Shown: in pieces, positions 1 to 29,830 of the stretch
How positions within the stretch are numbered: the first letter of the stretch is position 1
Layout of the letters: the number at the start of each line of letters is the position of its first letter
Assembly (NCBI RefSeq): GCF_041146395.1
Contig: NC_091006.1
Location: forward strand, 8,562,001 to 8,626,000
DNA length: 64,000 bases
From: Eulemur rufifrons
Taxonomy: Eukaryota; Chordata; Mammalia; Primates; Lemuridae
Direction of reading: 5' to 3'
Program-made: the position numbers and the translations under genes
Notes under the pieces: model-generated
The model's input: the letters and a program-made list of their open reading frames with translations, nothing else
Told to the model about the DNA's origin: nothing
Databases searched by the model: none

Positions 1-189
1 TTTTTACCCTTCCATTTAACTGGTAACAACTTTCTATTTAGTTAACAATTGTTTACACTTAATTCTCTCTGTTCAGATAACTGATATGATTCTATTCAAA
101 TAACTAGTGCTGTTTCTGCCCCCAGACTGGACCCTGACAGAGTGACAACAGCAGAGGTTTTCCTGCCAACTGCACTTACTAAACAACCT

Positions 190-841
190 CCCACTCATCA
201 GACCTGATCGGCATCACGTCATCAATGTATCGGACCAGTGTGATGCTGTGTGGACCGTCGAGATCAAGCTGTCTGCAGCCTATGTTATGGCAGCAAGTGG
301 GAGAGCTCATGTCACCTGGAGCAAGACTGAAGATGTGGACCCCTGGCTTCTGGTGGTCCTTGGAAATTGGTATGAGAAAAAAAGCATGTGCCAGGTCAGT
401 AGCTCACACCAGCTGCCAAGGGCTGCGTTGATTTGCTCCAGCAGAGATACTTCATTTGGGACAGCAACTGCAATTGGAGTCACCACCTGATTACGTTGAC
501 AATAATCCACAGTCATTCTCCAAGATCCATCTGCCTGCTGCACAGGCCAAAGGGGCCAGCTGAATGGGGATGGGATCACTACCCCTGCCTCTTTCAAGCT
601 GTTAATGGTGGCACTAATCTCCACAATTCCCCCGAAGGATGTAGAATTGCTTTTGAATTATTATCCTGGGAAAGACAGACAGTTCTAGGGGCTTCCATGA
701 GGCTCTTTCTACCATAATGGCCCTGACTCCACGGGTCAGTGCGCCAGAGTGGGATTCCGCCAGCTTCCATGTATGTCTGTCCCGATTATACGACCAGGGA
801 CTAGGAAACACGGGGTGGGACCATGGCCCCATCAGGCCCAT
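190..841 (-). mobile_element. Decayed endogenous retrovirus pol (reverse transcriptase) fragment
   Basis: On the minus strand, 307-624 has an open frame with reverse-transcriptase landmarks: a WPVQ segment, DGSWRMTVDY and NQVVTP. The frame continues back to about 760 after an ATG-less junction. A YIDD catalytic motif is encoded at 218-229 but in a different frame, with the intervening palm sequence partly missing, so the copy is broken by at least one frameshift or deletion. The motifs resemble a class I (gammaretrovirus-like) element. No LTR was recognised. It cannot make a working protein. Confidence 0.8.
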
Positions 842-959
842 TCTGAGTAGAACTTAGGCTCAGACTCCATCTATCACATGAACACATAAGCCCCACTGTG
901 GTCTATCAGCCAAAGCAGGAAAAATCAAAATGATTTGCCACTATAAAATAAGAGATTCT

Positions 960-1657
960 TAAAAACAAATAAAATTAAATCAAAAATTAAAAAATGACAG
1001 AGTTGTCTAAATAGCAAAAAGCCAATCATAACACTCAATGCTGAAAAGGAGCCTGTACAGAAACTGGTGTCGTCTTTCTGGAAAGCAATTTAACAAAATA
1101 TAGCAAAAGTCATCAAAAGGGTCTTCCTTGTTCACCCCATCATTCTATTCATAGAATCAGTCCTAAGACAATAAGCTGCAAAGCAGGCAAAGCTTCTGTG
1201 CATGAAGATGTTTGTTAATGGTTGTTTATAACAGCACAAACAAATAAAAACACTTGGAAACAGCTAATTATAAAAAGTGGTTAAATAATTATGGTACATC
1301 CACACGGGGATTAGCATGCAGCCACGTAACATTCTGCTTAGGTTAAAACAACAAGATATGATTTTTGGCCTTTCAGATTGACAAAGATTTGGGTTTTTTT
1401 AGATTGATAATACCCACCATTGGCCAGAGTGTGGGAAATGTGACATGCTCGCGCACTTTTGGTGGAAACATAAATTGGTGAAACCTTCGGCACAGCCACT
1501 TGGCAGTGTGTATTTAAAATTCACGCCCTTTGACCCAGCACTTCTACTTGGAATTTACCCCTTAGGAACACTCTGCAAACCCACAGGACAAGTTTACAGT
1601 GACATTGGCTACGCTAGCAAAAACTGGAAACCACCAAACATCCATCAATAGGGGACA
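960..1657 (+). mobile_element. Old L1 (L1M) 3'-end fragments
   Basis: Two overlapping-type L1M 3' regions (about 960-1330 and 1380-1657) show the usual features: a GCAATTTGGCA-type segment, TTTGACCCAGCA followed by CTTCTACTTGGAATTT, and AAACTGGAAACCACC. The second is interrupted at 1658 by the hAT element and resumes after 1893. Confidence 0.65.
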
Positions 1658-1893
1658 CTTTAAATCTGTAGTCCCCAACCCCCAGGTCGCGGACAGGTAC
1701 CCCTCCATGGCCAGTTAGAAACCGGGCCACACAGCAGGAGGTGAGCCTCGGCCAGTGAGTGAAGCTTCAACTGTCAACTGTATTTATAGCCGCTCCCCAT
1801 TGCTTGCCATCCCCCCGCCCCAGTCTGTGGAAAAACTGTCCTCCATAAAACTGGTCCTTGGTGCCAAAAAGGTTGGGGACCAATGCTTTAAAT
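1658..1893 (+). mobile_element. Non-autonomous hAT-type DNA transposon with 8-bp target duplications
   Basis: The element spans 1666-1885 (220 bp). Its ends match as inverted repeats around GTCCCCAACC and GGTTGGGGAC. It is flanked by the perfect 8-bp direct repeat CTTTAAAT at 1658-1665 and 1886-1893, the target-site length of hAT transposons. It sits inside an L1M fragment and has no coding capacity. Confidence 0.85.
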
Positions 1894-2254
1894 AATTCAT
1901 GCTTCAACCACACAATAGAATCCTTATGTCTCCACTTAAATTTCAAACAGGCATCTCAAATGATCCATGTCCAGAGATAACTCTGGTTACCCAGCCACAC
2001 CAAACTGCTTCTCCTATATCCTCCCCACGGTGGAAATGGGCCTCTTCATTCACCCCACTGCCCAGCCAAACCCCAGAGTCACCCCGATTCCTCCCTCCCT
2101 CCCTCTTACATACGAGCACCTGACACAGCTACCACTCAAACCCAAGCCGACGTCCCCTCTGGTCTGCAGCCTCCAGCAGCCTCCTAAATGGACCGTTCTG
2201 TTTCTACACTTGCCCTACTACAGTGTTTCTCAAGAGAGCAGCCGGAGTAATAAT

Positions 2255-2592
2255 TTTTATTTATTTATTTATTTTTTGAGACACAGTCTCACTCTGTTGT
2301 CCAGGCTAGAGTGCCGTGGCGTCAGCCTAGCTCACAGCAACCTCAGACTCCTGGGCTCAAGCAATCCTCCTGCCTCAGCCTTCCGAGAAGCTAGGACTAC
2401 AGGCATGCGCCAACACACCTGGCTAATTTTTTCTATATATATTTTTAGTTGTCCATATAATTTCTTTCTATTTTTAGTAGAAATGGGGTCTTGCTCATGC
2501 TCAGGCTGGTCTCGAACTCCTGACCTCGAGTGATCTGCCCGCCTCGGCCTCCCAGAGTACTAGGATTACAGGCGTGAGCCACCGCGCCTGAC
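2255..2592 (-). mobile_element. Alu, strepsirrhine-type, full length
   Basis: A full dimeric Alu in reverse orientation with the poly(T) side at 2255. It carries the strepsirrhine linker with TTTTTAGTTGTCCATATAA and the GCCGTGGCGTCAGCCTAGCT segment, not the anthropoid AluY/S sequence. It is about 10% diverged from the copies at 53582 and 59720. Confidence 0.9.
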
Positions 2593-2611
2593 AATTTTTA
2601 AATGATTTACA

Positions 2612-3025
2612 AATTAGATCCAGGTAGTCTACCCATACAATGGAATATTATTCGGCCATGAAAAGGAATGCAGTGTATGCTACAACATGGATGACCTTCG
2701 AGAACATCATGCCGAGTGAACAGAGCCAGACACAAACAGCACGTGTTGGATGATTTCATGTATACGAAATATCTATATAGGTAAATCCATGGAGAGGGAA
2801 AGATTGGTGACTGCCAGGAGTTCTGGGTGGGAGGAAGGGAATGGGGAGCGACTGCTTAATGGGTATGGGGTTTTCTTTCAGGGTTATGAAAATGTTTTGG
2901 AACTAGATAGCAGTGGTGGTTGCACAACACTGTCAATGTACTAAACGCCACTGAACTGCGCTCTTTAAAATGGTTCATTTTATGTTATATGAATTTCACC
3001 TCAATAAAAAGGAGGAAAAAAAAAT
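2612..3025 (+). mobile_element. L1 3' end
   Basis: Contains the L1 3' UTR signature (CCATACAATGGAATATTATTC, then GGATGATTTCATGTATACGAA) and ends in AATAAAAAGG with a short A tail near 3025. It lies just downstream of the Alu at 2255. Confidence 0.75.
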
Positions 3026-3278
3026 AGATCACAGCACATTCCCTGCATAAAACCTTCCAGCGGCTGCGCAGCACAATAAAAATAACAGCCACACTCCTTA
3101 GCAGCATCTGTGAGGCCTGACGATCTGAGTCCTGCTCTTGGATCTGTCTCCACTCTCCCTCCCTCCCTCCCCTCAGCCACACTTCTTTTCCCCCTCGGGG
3201 AAATGGGGCAAGTTCATTTCCCCCCGAAGGCTCTACACTACGGGCCCTGTACCTAGAAAACACTCTTCCCCCAGACCC

Positions 3279-3372
3279 ATCGTTCATTCAGTAAGTACTT
3301 ACTGAGCACCTGCTGGGAGTCAGATGGTTCTAGGCACTGGGGATACAGACGTGAGGAAAGCAGACAAACTCC
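3279..3372 (-). repeat. L2 fragment
   Basis: Matches the reverse complement of the L2 3' end: CATTCAGTAAGTACTTACTGAGCACC, then a GGCACTGGGGATACAGA segment, cut off at CATGAAGCCC. Confidence 0.6.
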
Positions 3373-3699
3373 TGCTTTCATGAAGCCCTCCTGGTGGGTC
3401 TTCCCAGGGCTGCCTTCCTCACCCTACTCAGGCCTCTTCTCAAACGCTCCCCAACCACCTTGTCTGAAACAGCATCCGCACGCCAGGCGCTCTTATCCTC
3501 TTACCTTGCTTTATTTCTATTAGCAATGCTCAGCCCCTGCCACGGTATTAATATATCTGCTGTTAGTTTCCCCCACTAGGCTGTCAGCATGGGATGGGGG
3601 GTGGGGGTGTCTGTTCTGCACACTGCTGCCTCCTAGTGGCTGGAACAGAGCAGGCACAGAATAGCTGCTCAATAAATAGTATAAGTGAATGACTAAAAC

Positions 3700-4170
3700 G
3701 TAGCTGCTTGTAAAAAATGAGGCAGATCAATGTGCACTAACATGGGAAGAAAGACACAACTGCAAAAAGCAAATTATACAAGAGTATGTACAGCAGGATA
3801 CCATTTTTGTAAAAATAAAATGTTTAAGAAATTTAAATACGTGCATATATTAATGAATGCGTAAAAAAATGAGTCGGAGGAATGTGCCCTGCCCTCATCT
3901 GGTGGTCATCTCTGAGGTGTGACCAGAATTCACAGCCAGTGTTTCTACCACCTGTATCATCTTTTTGTCACTGTGTGTTACATATGTAAATGGAGAAAAT
4001 AAATGGGTTGTTTTTAAATAGCTTGTGAAAATTTTAATTACTCATTTTTGTTTTACTTTTTTCTTTTCTTGTCTTTTTTTAAAACATAAAATGAGGTATG
4101 CTGGAATACTATCTTTCTTCTCTGCACCTACCTGTGTTTCTCACAATGAATAAAAATTTTAGAATTGAAA
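3700..4170 (+). mobile_element. L1M 3'-end fragment
   Basis: AT-rich DNA with L1M-like words (GCAGGATACCATTTTTGTAAA, TGGTGGTCATCTCTGAGG, TTTTCTACCACCTGTATC-like order), ending in an A/T-rich tail. The subfamily is uncertain. Confidence 0.55.
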
Positions 4171-4379
4171 GACAAACACTACATGCCATTTGAAAATACC
4201 AGTGTAAGTGATTTGCTGCAACCCCAGGAGAGAGGGTTGGACGGGAAATCTAAGCAATAAAGTCCAAATCCAGCAGTGTGTGCTTGGCTAAAGAAAAACT
4301 GTGCTGGGGTGTGTGTATCTTCCATTAGATGGAGAGGATGGGGGCAGCATTTCTAAAGACCCTTTAACAGAATCAGTCA

Positions 4380-4910
4380 GTCACCCATTCAGTGCTAATT
4401 TATTAGGCACCTGCTGTGTGCCAGGCCCCGTGTGGGGGACACAGAGCCAAGCAGACAAGTTCCCGCCCCCAGGGTGAGGATGCCACAGGTGATGTGGGTG
4501 GGCATTGTCTTGGTCATGACAGCACCTGTGTCCTCTGCTGATTTCATCTATCCCTTGTGATTGCCCTCCAAGTTAGGGGTCATCACTCACCATATTAGGG
4601 GACACTGAGACTCAGAGGGGGTAGCCACCTGCCTGTAAGTCACACAGCTGCTAAGCAGCAAGTCCAAATTCGAACCCAGGGCAGCCAGTCCAAAGCCCAT
4701 GCTTCTAACCACACTCCTATACATACTGCCTCACTAAAGGTGACCAGAAGCAGTGTCCACCAACGTACCAGGCATGGACCAGGTTCTTTGCAAATGCTCT
4801 CTTATTTAATCTCCCCAAAACTCTGTGAAGGAGGTACTATCAGCCCCATTTCAAGAGGGGAAATTGAGGTTCAAGAGAGAAGAGGCCGGCCAGGGATCAC
4901 GTGGGAGGGC
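4380..4910 (-). repeat. L2 and two MIR fragments in a row
   Basis: L2 (4380-4485, GGCACCTGCTGTGTGCCAGG) is followed by a MIR in reverse orientation (4560-4738, CACACAGCTGCTAAGCAGC with AATTCGAACCCAGG) and a second one (4770-4910, TTATTTAATC and AGGTACTATCAGCCCCATTT). Confidence 0.65.
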
Positions 4911-6689
4911 AGGGAACCTGAGCTGGCTTTGCCTGGCTCCTGACCAGTGCACTGCTGTAGTGGACACTGTGGGGGCCACTCAGACCCTCCTTCAGAGCTG
5001 GGGCACTTGTCAGCCACCCAGGGCATTGGTGGCTGACAGCTCTCAGCTCCATGGGTGGAAGAGAGCCCCCTCGCCCAAGGCCCTGACTCTCTCAGAGGGC
5101 ATCCCATGTTCAATGACACGATAGTGGGGGGTACAAAGTCCTGGCCCCCTTAACTCAGGGAAGATGTCTTTGCAGGCCACCCTAGCTCCAGAGCTGCCTG
5201 TGGGACGGCTGAGGCCCAGTCATGACTGCACTGCAGCTCAACTCCTCCCCAGCCTGCTTCCTTCACTCCTTCCCAGGGCAGGTTCCCCAGGGCACCCCAG
5301 CACACCTCCTGCCTGTGAGTCTCCATCTCAGAGTCTGCTTCCTGGGACTCTGACCTAAGACATCTGCTCTGCCTTTGAGGGCCAGGTCTGAAGGCACAGA
5401 CTTCATCCTGAGGGCCCTGGGGGCCACAGCTATAGCATGCGAGAGACAGATTAGACTTGTAGAAAGATCCTACCGGAGAACAAACTGGCGGGTGGAGAGA
5501 CCCGAGGCTGGGGGGCCAGTGAGGAGGCTGGCAAGAGGGCTGGGGCCTGGCAGCGAAGGCAGGAGGAGAAGGCCAATGCCAGCAGCGGCCGCTGGGTGTA
5601 ATAAACGGATCATAATTTGAGACTAGACAAGGAGCCGTGTGCCTGGCTGGAGGTGATGGGGGGATGCTGGTGCGCCAAGCTATCTTCCATCTGGAAGTCA
5701 CTCACCAGTTCAGGGCCAGCCTGGTAGGATGCCCACCTTGTTCCTCCCAGTCACCAGCCGTGAAGCCTGGACATGGTGGCTTGGTGCCTCACTCTGTGCA
5801 TTTGAGAAAACGGGCCAGTGCCAGTCTCTCCCTAACTGGGTGGCTGTGAGAAGTCAAGGGCTGAGTACAAGTCAGAAAGCTCGGACAAGGGCCTGGCGTA
5901 GCGTGGGTGCTCCACCAGCGTACTCCAGGCCTCCCGAGTACCTGCCGGGGTCTGGACACACCGGCTGCAGCCCTGGGGGGTAGGGGGCACAGCCCTTGGC
6001 CACTGACGCCCAGACCTTGCACTGGGCAGTGGTCCCCTGGACCATGAAGGATTGTTAGGAAAATTAAGGAACACTTGAAAAGTTCCTGGCACACAGTGTG
6101 AAGTCAACAAACGGTAGCTGCTGCTGTTGTGACGGTGGGTGGTGGTGTGTCCCCCTCAGCTCCGCACCGGGGGCCATCCCTCAGCAGGTGGCTCAGGCTC
6201 CGCAAGGCCAAGCCCCGCCTATCCTTTGCGCTCCAGCTGGCTCCTCCTCCAGTGTTCTCTCTGAAAATGTCATTGCCGTCACCCAGCTGCCCAAGCCAGA
6301 CTCAGGAGGGATGCTTGGGTCCCCTCTCCAGCCCCTCCCCAGTCTCTGTACCCAAAGCTCTGCTCTCCAGCCCCTTATCTTCCCCCTAGTCTCCTGATGC
6401 TTCTGCCACCCCACCCCCACCCTGGGCCCATTCACTTGAGCCAGCTCAAGACCTTTCAAGGGCACCCACGGGCCTCTGGCTAAGGCCCAAATGCTTTAAC
6501 CCACTCAGTAAGAGCATGTCGGACTTGTTCACCACTGTATCCACGGGGTATAGCAGAGGACCTGGAATACGGTAGGCACTTAAATACTGGCTCGATGGAG
6601 AATGGATGAACACATGAATGTATTTATGCCCTGGCCATGCTGGTAAGAATGACAGCAATAACAGTAACAAAAAAGGCACACAGCACCCA

Positions 6690-8375
6690 CCACACACCAG
6701 GGCCTGCTCCAGCTTCGTCACTGCAAGCTCACATTGCAAGCGAGTGGCTGCTATTCCCCGATTTTACAGTTGAAGAAACCACAGCCTACAGGGAGGGTAA
6801 ACAACCTGCCCAAGCTCACACAGCTAGTGCATTAGCTCAGATTCCAGCAGCACTCAGGACTATACCCACAGAAGCTCACGGCCGCCACGCTTTGCCCACG
6901 CCAGGCACCAAATCCTCGCGGCGGCCCTGCTGAGCAGGCCCTGAGGCGCAAAGGTTGAGACTCTTGCCCACAGCCGGGCAACTGTAAATAAGGACTGTTC
7001 CAGATGTCCCGCTTCTTTGCGGATGAGTAAACTGGCATCCGGCTCACAGTCACTCCAGCCGCAGGGATGCTCTCCTGGAGCCTGCCTATTCTTGGGGGCC
7101 CCGGTGAAAGAACATTTCTGAGCTTATGTGGCTGAGAACTGGGCTGCGGACATAGGTCACGGAGAAGCCTGCCAGGCGGGTGGGCGTAGGGTCGCAGCCC
7201 TGGGACTCCTCAGCTCCTGTCTCATCAGGTGCCTCTTTGGGTTTCAGGCCTTAAAACCTCCCCTGACCTTAAAACCCACTGGAGACAGCAGCTTTCAAAC
7301 CAGCTGGCAGCCCCGTGGGATAGTGCCTCGGGGCCTGCCTGGGGCTGGCTGGGAGACACCCCACCTCTCCTCCACCAGAGCAGCTCTGCTTCTGTCCAGG
7401 GTTCTGAAGGAGCTTTCAATTGGAAAAAAAGTTCTGCTGTCAAAATAACTTTTGAAAATCAGTGCCGTAAGGGATAAATGACCTTGTCAAGCAAAGTGGC
7501 CTTCTCATGTCTTCCTGGATGATATTCAGGGACCTAGATGCAGTAAATTCTGGCATGTAAGAGACAAGAGGGTGAGAATCTCTGGTGTGCTCAGCCAAGT
7601 CTAATGTCAAGGCCACCCTGACTGTTCCTGCTCTGCACATCAGCTCTGGGCCTGTCCTCAGCAGGGGCCTCTCTGTCTCCCAGGGCACAGTTAATGGTTT
7701 CTCTCACCAGGAATAAAAAGAGGAATTACATATTGGTCCCCCACTCTGCCCAGCGACATGTGGGGTCCTTGTCCCATTTCCTATAACCTCACCACAGACC
7801 TGTAGGGTATTATTATCCCCATCCTAGGGCGGGGGAAACTGAGGTTCAGCAAAGAGAACGACACCCCCAAGGATTCAAACCCAGGTTCGTCTGACTCCAA
7901 AATATTCTTTCCACTGCACGCTTGCCTGTCACCTCCCACAGCGCTGCCTCTCATCCCTCCTCACCTTCCTGCCCACACTTGGGCCCAGCTGGCTCTTCCA
8001 GTGCACCCCACTCTTGTACCACCCCTCCTTGTAAATACTGTTTCCTCTGCTCCAAACACTCTTCTCCTCCCACACCCCCTTCACCTGCTGAGTCTGTCGT
8101 GCCCTCTGGGAATCAGTTTGGGTGTCACATCTTCTGGGAAGCCCTCCTTGGATTCCCTGGCTGGGTCAGATGCCTGCCCTGGGCCCCCTCTGAGTTTCCT
8201 CCATCGCAGCCCGGATGGCCCTGTGTTGTGGTCATTTGCTTTTTTGTACCCTAAAGGGGCCCTAAGCTCTTGGGGGCGGGGGCAGGGTCCAGGCATGCCG
8301 TGCTCACAGCTGTACCCTACGACCGCAAGAGGCGAGGCACATAGCCGTGCTCAGAAAACACCTACTGAGTGAGTG
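6690..8375. repeat. MIR and L2 fragments
   Basis: MIR in reverse orientation at 6690-6860 (CTCACACAGCTAGTGC) and 7740-7920 (TATTATTATCCCCATCCTAG, GATTCAAACCCAGG). L2 in forward orientation at about 7950-8375 (ending with a gene-end-like CCTACTGAGTGAGTGAATG), followed by an inverted L2 scrap to about 8480. Confidence 0.6.
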
Positions 8376-8840
8376 AATGTGTTCAGCAGGCAGCCCTTGA
8401 CGTCCGCAGTGTGCCAGGCCCTCCCTGCAGGTGCTGGGCACAGCACATGAATGAGGTGCAGTCCCTGCTCTCAGCCCTGCCTCCTGCAGGAAGCCTCCCT
8501 CGACCTCAGACCTTTGCCTGATTTCCACTCCCTGTCTCTTTGATTCACTCAACAAACCTTTGAGCACCGACTAAGCCAAGGTGGTGTGAGAAGCGGGGGA
8601 GCATTTGGCAAATCTGGACACAGGTGGTGATGCACCGCCCACCTCTCTTCCCCTGTCCTGCCCCATGGCACCCCCAGGCACAGTGAAGCGCCAGTGAGGT
8701 TGGTGCGAGGAGCCCTCAGTGACTCTTCCCTTTTTTCCTATGTGCCAGGCTGGTTCTCAGGCTCGACTGGCTGCCCGCCTGCCTGCCTTCCCTCACGTGC
8801 CCAGTTCCCGGCCCCCTCCCCAGCCCCAGCCCAGCCGTAC

Positions 8841-26251
<17,411 letters not shown>

Positions 26252-29200
26252 CTTCCTCCCCTCCTCATGGGGACGCAGCTGCCGCGGCCCCCACTCGCCA
26301 CCTGCAGGGAGATCCCCAACCCACTGCTGATGTGGGGGAATGCGGCCCCTTGGAGGACTGCTGGATGAAGTGGCAACCGCAGCCCCCAGGCTGTTGGTGG
26401 CGAGGAGTTCACAGTTCTGAAGGGCCCTGCTCTGGTTAGAAGCCTGAGATACTAAGGGCATTGCTAGAAGGCTCACAGGGCACTACCAAAGAGGAGCTCA
26501 CGGCACTCAGGCGCTGAGTGGGACAGGCTGGGAAAGGATGGGCACAGCTACCGAAATGGCAGGGAAGCATGTGAATTCTAGGGACCAGTCCCACCCCAAT
26601 AGGAAACCAGGAAGTGCCACCCCCCCACCCAGTCCCACCCCTGTCTCTGGGCAGGCAGCCGTTCCCAGGCAACAGAAACTGGCTGGAGAGGATGCGGTGG
26701 TTGCTAAGCAACTCCATCCCAGGCCTCACTTGCCACTTTCCTGACGTCCCTGGTTCCCACAATCCCATGGGGAGAGAAGCCTGGACATCCAGGGCCTGGA
26801 GGGGAGAGTATCTGGGAGTTAGGAAACTTGGGGGGAGATTGGGGGAGGGAGAAGGAGAGTCATGGAAACCCAGATGGATGAACTCAAAGCAGCAAAAGGA
26901 TCAAAAAATACACATAAAGAGAGAGGAGGGGGAAACACAGAGACAGAAAGTGGAACGGAGGCTTAGAGAGGGGAAAGATGAGAGACTCAGAAAAGGAGAA
27001 AAGACAAAACAGCAGAAATACATGGGACTAGAAAGATGCTAAGACAACAAGAAAATGGGGACAGAAATGGAGAGAAACGGGAAGGAGAGTTACGGGAAGC
27101 TAGGGACAGGACTAGGGGAGAGAGAGGGAAGAGACAGGGACATGGGGAGATGAGATGGAGAAAGCACAGAACAGGGAGAAGAGAGTGGAGGAGGCTGAGA
27201 AGGGGAAACCAAGGCACAGGAGAGATGCAGAAAGAGATCTGGGTTGCAACCAGGGAGGGTGGAAAGTAAGACAGGGAGTGAGCTGCCTGCCAGAAGTGGG
27301 TGTCCAACCACTGTCCCCCACCCTGCTCTGGGAGCTGAAGCAAAGGGTCAGACAAAGTATCTCTGCTCCTCGCAACTCTCCACCCCCAGGGAGTCAGGGA
27401 TTCCTCCAGGTACCCCTGGCCTTCTACAGGGCAACCACTGAGCAGGGAGGAGTCTGACCAGATGTGCAGCTCTCCCTGGCTGAGGGTCGTGCCCCAAGGG
27501 AAGAGACACTTGGGTGTCCATGGAGTACGGTTACTGCGGGGCCCAGAGTGCAGTGAGGTGAGCCTGGACCCCCCACACTCCACCCAGTCCCCATGGAAGG
27601 AGGGCCTGAACTGGGGAAACAGTGGGATAAGAACTGCCAGGGAAGGGCAGAGACCCAAGTCAACTCTTCTGACCATCTTGTGGGTCTAGGAAAACCCAGG
27701 CCAGGACAACAGGAGACCAGAGTAGTCCCAGCTCTGGCCCCGACTCACTGTGTGACCTTGAGCAAGTCACCACTCTCTCTCTGGGCCTCTGGGAAGGAGA
27801 GGCTGGAGGTGGAGGGCATGCTGGGCAGGCTGGTGTCTGTAAACTGTAATGGGATCTAAGGTGAAGGCTTGTCAAGGGTGGAGGAGCAAGGGATGCTGGG
27901 AGGCCCGGAAGAAGAGCTCACCGGGAGGGTGTGAAGGGCGGGGCTCGGAGAGGCAGGAGCGGGGTGGGTCATCCTGAGACACCAGGGACTTCCGGGGCAA
28001 ATCAGGGAGCAGAGACTAAAGGACAGAAAGACCCATGAAGAGACAGGGCAGAAGGACAGGGACCCACAGGTGGGAGCAGAAAGATAGAGACAGAGTGTAG
28101 GACAGGGTTGGGGGCCGCAAACAGACACAGAGGTGCAGGAAGGTTCACACAGAAGGACACACAGCCCAAAAGGTAGGACCTGGGGCTAAATGAGATACAG
28201 ACACAGCCTAGCAGTGAGACACCGCAGGGGACAGAGACAAGACAGAGGGTGTGAGAGGGGAGGGGAGGGCGTCAGGCAAGCCTGAGACTCAGAGACTCCA
28301 AACTTAGGCAAAGCTGGACAAAGGTGGAAACATAGCAAACAACTGAGTCAGGGGCCCCACCCAGGGAAAGAGACAGACAAGTGGGTAAATGAGAGACACC
28401 AGTCAGCCAAGGTGAGAAGCAGGCAGGTGAGTGAGGACAGAGGGGCTGAGGGAGTGGGCAAAAAATAAACAGCAGCTGGTACAAGAAGCGTGGGGAGGAG
28501 AGAGACAGCAAAACTCTGGAAAGAGAGAGAAAGCATGTCTGAGCTTCATCACAGGCCTCCAGAGGAGGAAGGGGCAGGGGAAGAAGCACACGCGGGAGAG
28601 ACGCTTGCAAACTAGGAAAGGAAGAGCACCAACGAAGGAAACTGAGTGAGTGTCCTGGAGGAGCACAGGCAGAGATGGGGCGTGTGCCCGCTTGAGGGGA
28701 CAAGCCCACACAAGGCACAGCCACCCTGAGACACTCAGGGATGCCGTGCGGGGGAGCAGAAGATCCCAGGGCCCCTCGAGCCCCCAGGAGCAGGGAGGAA
28801 TGGGAGCGGAAAGGCCATGCAAGGTAACACAGATGTGGGGAGAGAGGACGGGGGCGGGAAGAGCGAGCCCAGCAAGGAAAAGCCAATGTGGACTGAAAGG
28901 CAGGGACGGCAGGGCAGTGGCTAAGGAGGGAGGGATGGAGGAGCCCGGTGCCCAGAGTGGATCGGGGGAGAGCAAAAAGTGACAGACGGAGGACAGCCTC
29001 AAGTCCTGGGGCGGAGGGAGGGAGGGGGCCAGGGGAGCACAGGCACAGCAGAGGCACAGAATGGAGAGACGTGGAAAGAGACCTGCCAAGGGAGCCTCAA
29101 AAGAGAGAGGCAAGAGACGCGGGGAGCGGGGAGCTCTGACAGAGAGAGAGGGCTATCCACAGAGACACGCTGAGAAAGGGCTGGGCTACAGCAAAGAAGA

Positions 29201-29353
29201 GAGAAGTTGGGCACAGTCTGCGAGAGGCCCAAGAGATACATGAAATGGAGACTCAAAAACAAAAAGACATTTCTAGGAGAAAGAGTCTGGATGGGATGGG
29301 GACAAGGCCCAGGGCAGGCAGAGGGGATGAGGCTCAGAGGGAGGAAGGAAGGA

Positions 29354-29360
<7 letters not shown>

Positions 29361-29391
<31 letters not shown>
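29361..29391 (+). repeat. (GA)n microsatellite
   Basis: A perfect run of about 15 GA units within GRIK5 intron 1. Confidence 0.95.
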
Positions 29392-29397
<6 letters not shown>

Positions 29398-29723
29398 TGG
29401 GCTGGGACCGGGACTGAGGCCGGGAGAAAGCAGGGGCAGACACATGCCAGGGGCCTGGGAAAAGTGAGCCCACAAGTAAGACACAGTCAGCCCCTTAGGA
29501 CCCCAGAAAGCTGGGTGTCTGGAGCAGGGGTGGGCTGTGCACCCAGAAGGGGTGAGAAAAGGTCGAGGTGAATGGAGGCTGGGGAGATGGAGGCGCAGAG
29601 CAGGCCCCCGGTGGGGGAGGGTACTTGCCAGTTCGGGGAGCAGTGGGGGCCCTGCTAGGCGGCACTGAGCCCAGCCTTCCAGGACCCAGAACCCAGCCCA
29701 GTCCCCGCCTGCAGACACTCACG

Positions 29724-29830
29724 GATCCTGGTGGGACGGAGGGCTGGGCTCCCTCGAGGCCCGAGGAACGACAATGACAACGGGAGATGCTCTGGCGCTG
29801 GGTGGTGGTGTGGCTGGGGCGGGGGGGAGA
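29724..29830 (-). other. GRIK5: Candidate GRIK5 non-coding first exon (3' end at 29724)
   Basis: On the minus strand a good donor (GATCC then GTGAGTG) follows 29723/29724, at the end of a moderately CpG-containing, less purine-skewed segment in otherwise GA-rich DNA. It lies 3.4 kb upstream of the first coding exon, whose 5' end has a clear acceptor, so at least one upstream untranslated exon must exist. The upstream limit cannot be read from sequence. The alternative is an exon within the CpG block at 30480-30760. Confidence 0.35.

Larger units (their letters stand above)
1..8840 (-). other. GRIK5: GRIK5 intron 11, right-hand part
   Basis: No coding exon was found on either strand. Contents in order: retroviral pol fragment (about 190-841), L1M pieces, a hAT element (1666-1885), a strepsirrhine Alu (2255-2592), an L1 3' end (2612-3025), L2 (3279-3372), L1M (3700-4170), MIR and L2 pieces (4380-4910, 6690-6860, 7740-8375). 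Unassigned single-copy-looking DNA fills 4910-6690 and 6860-7740. Confidence 0.7.

Noticed and set aside
1..8840. Next GRIK5 exon (second part of S1)
   Set aside because: Searched on the minus strand for the AAG-GCT/C-GAC-CTG type start and nearby S1 residues; nothing found, so it is left of the window.
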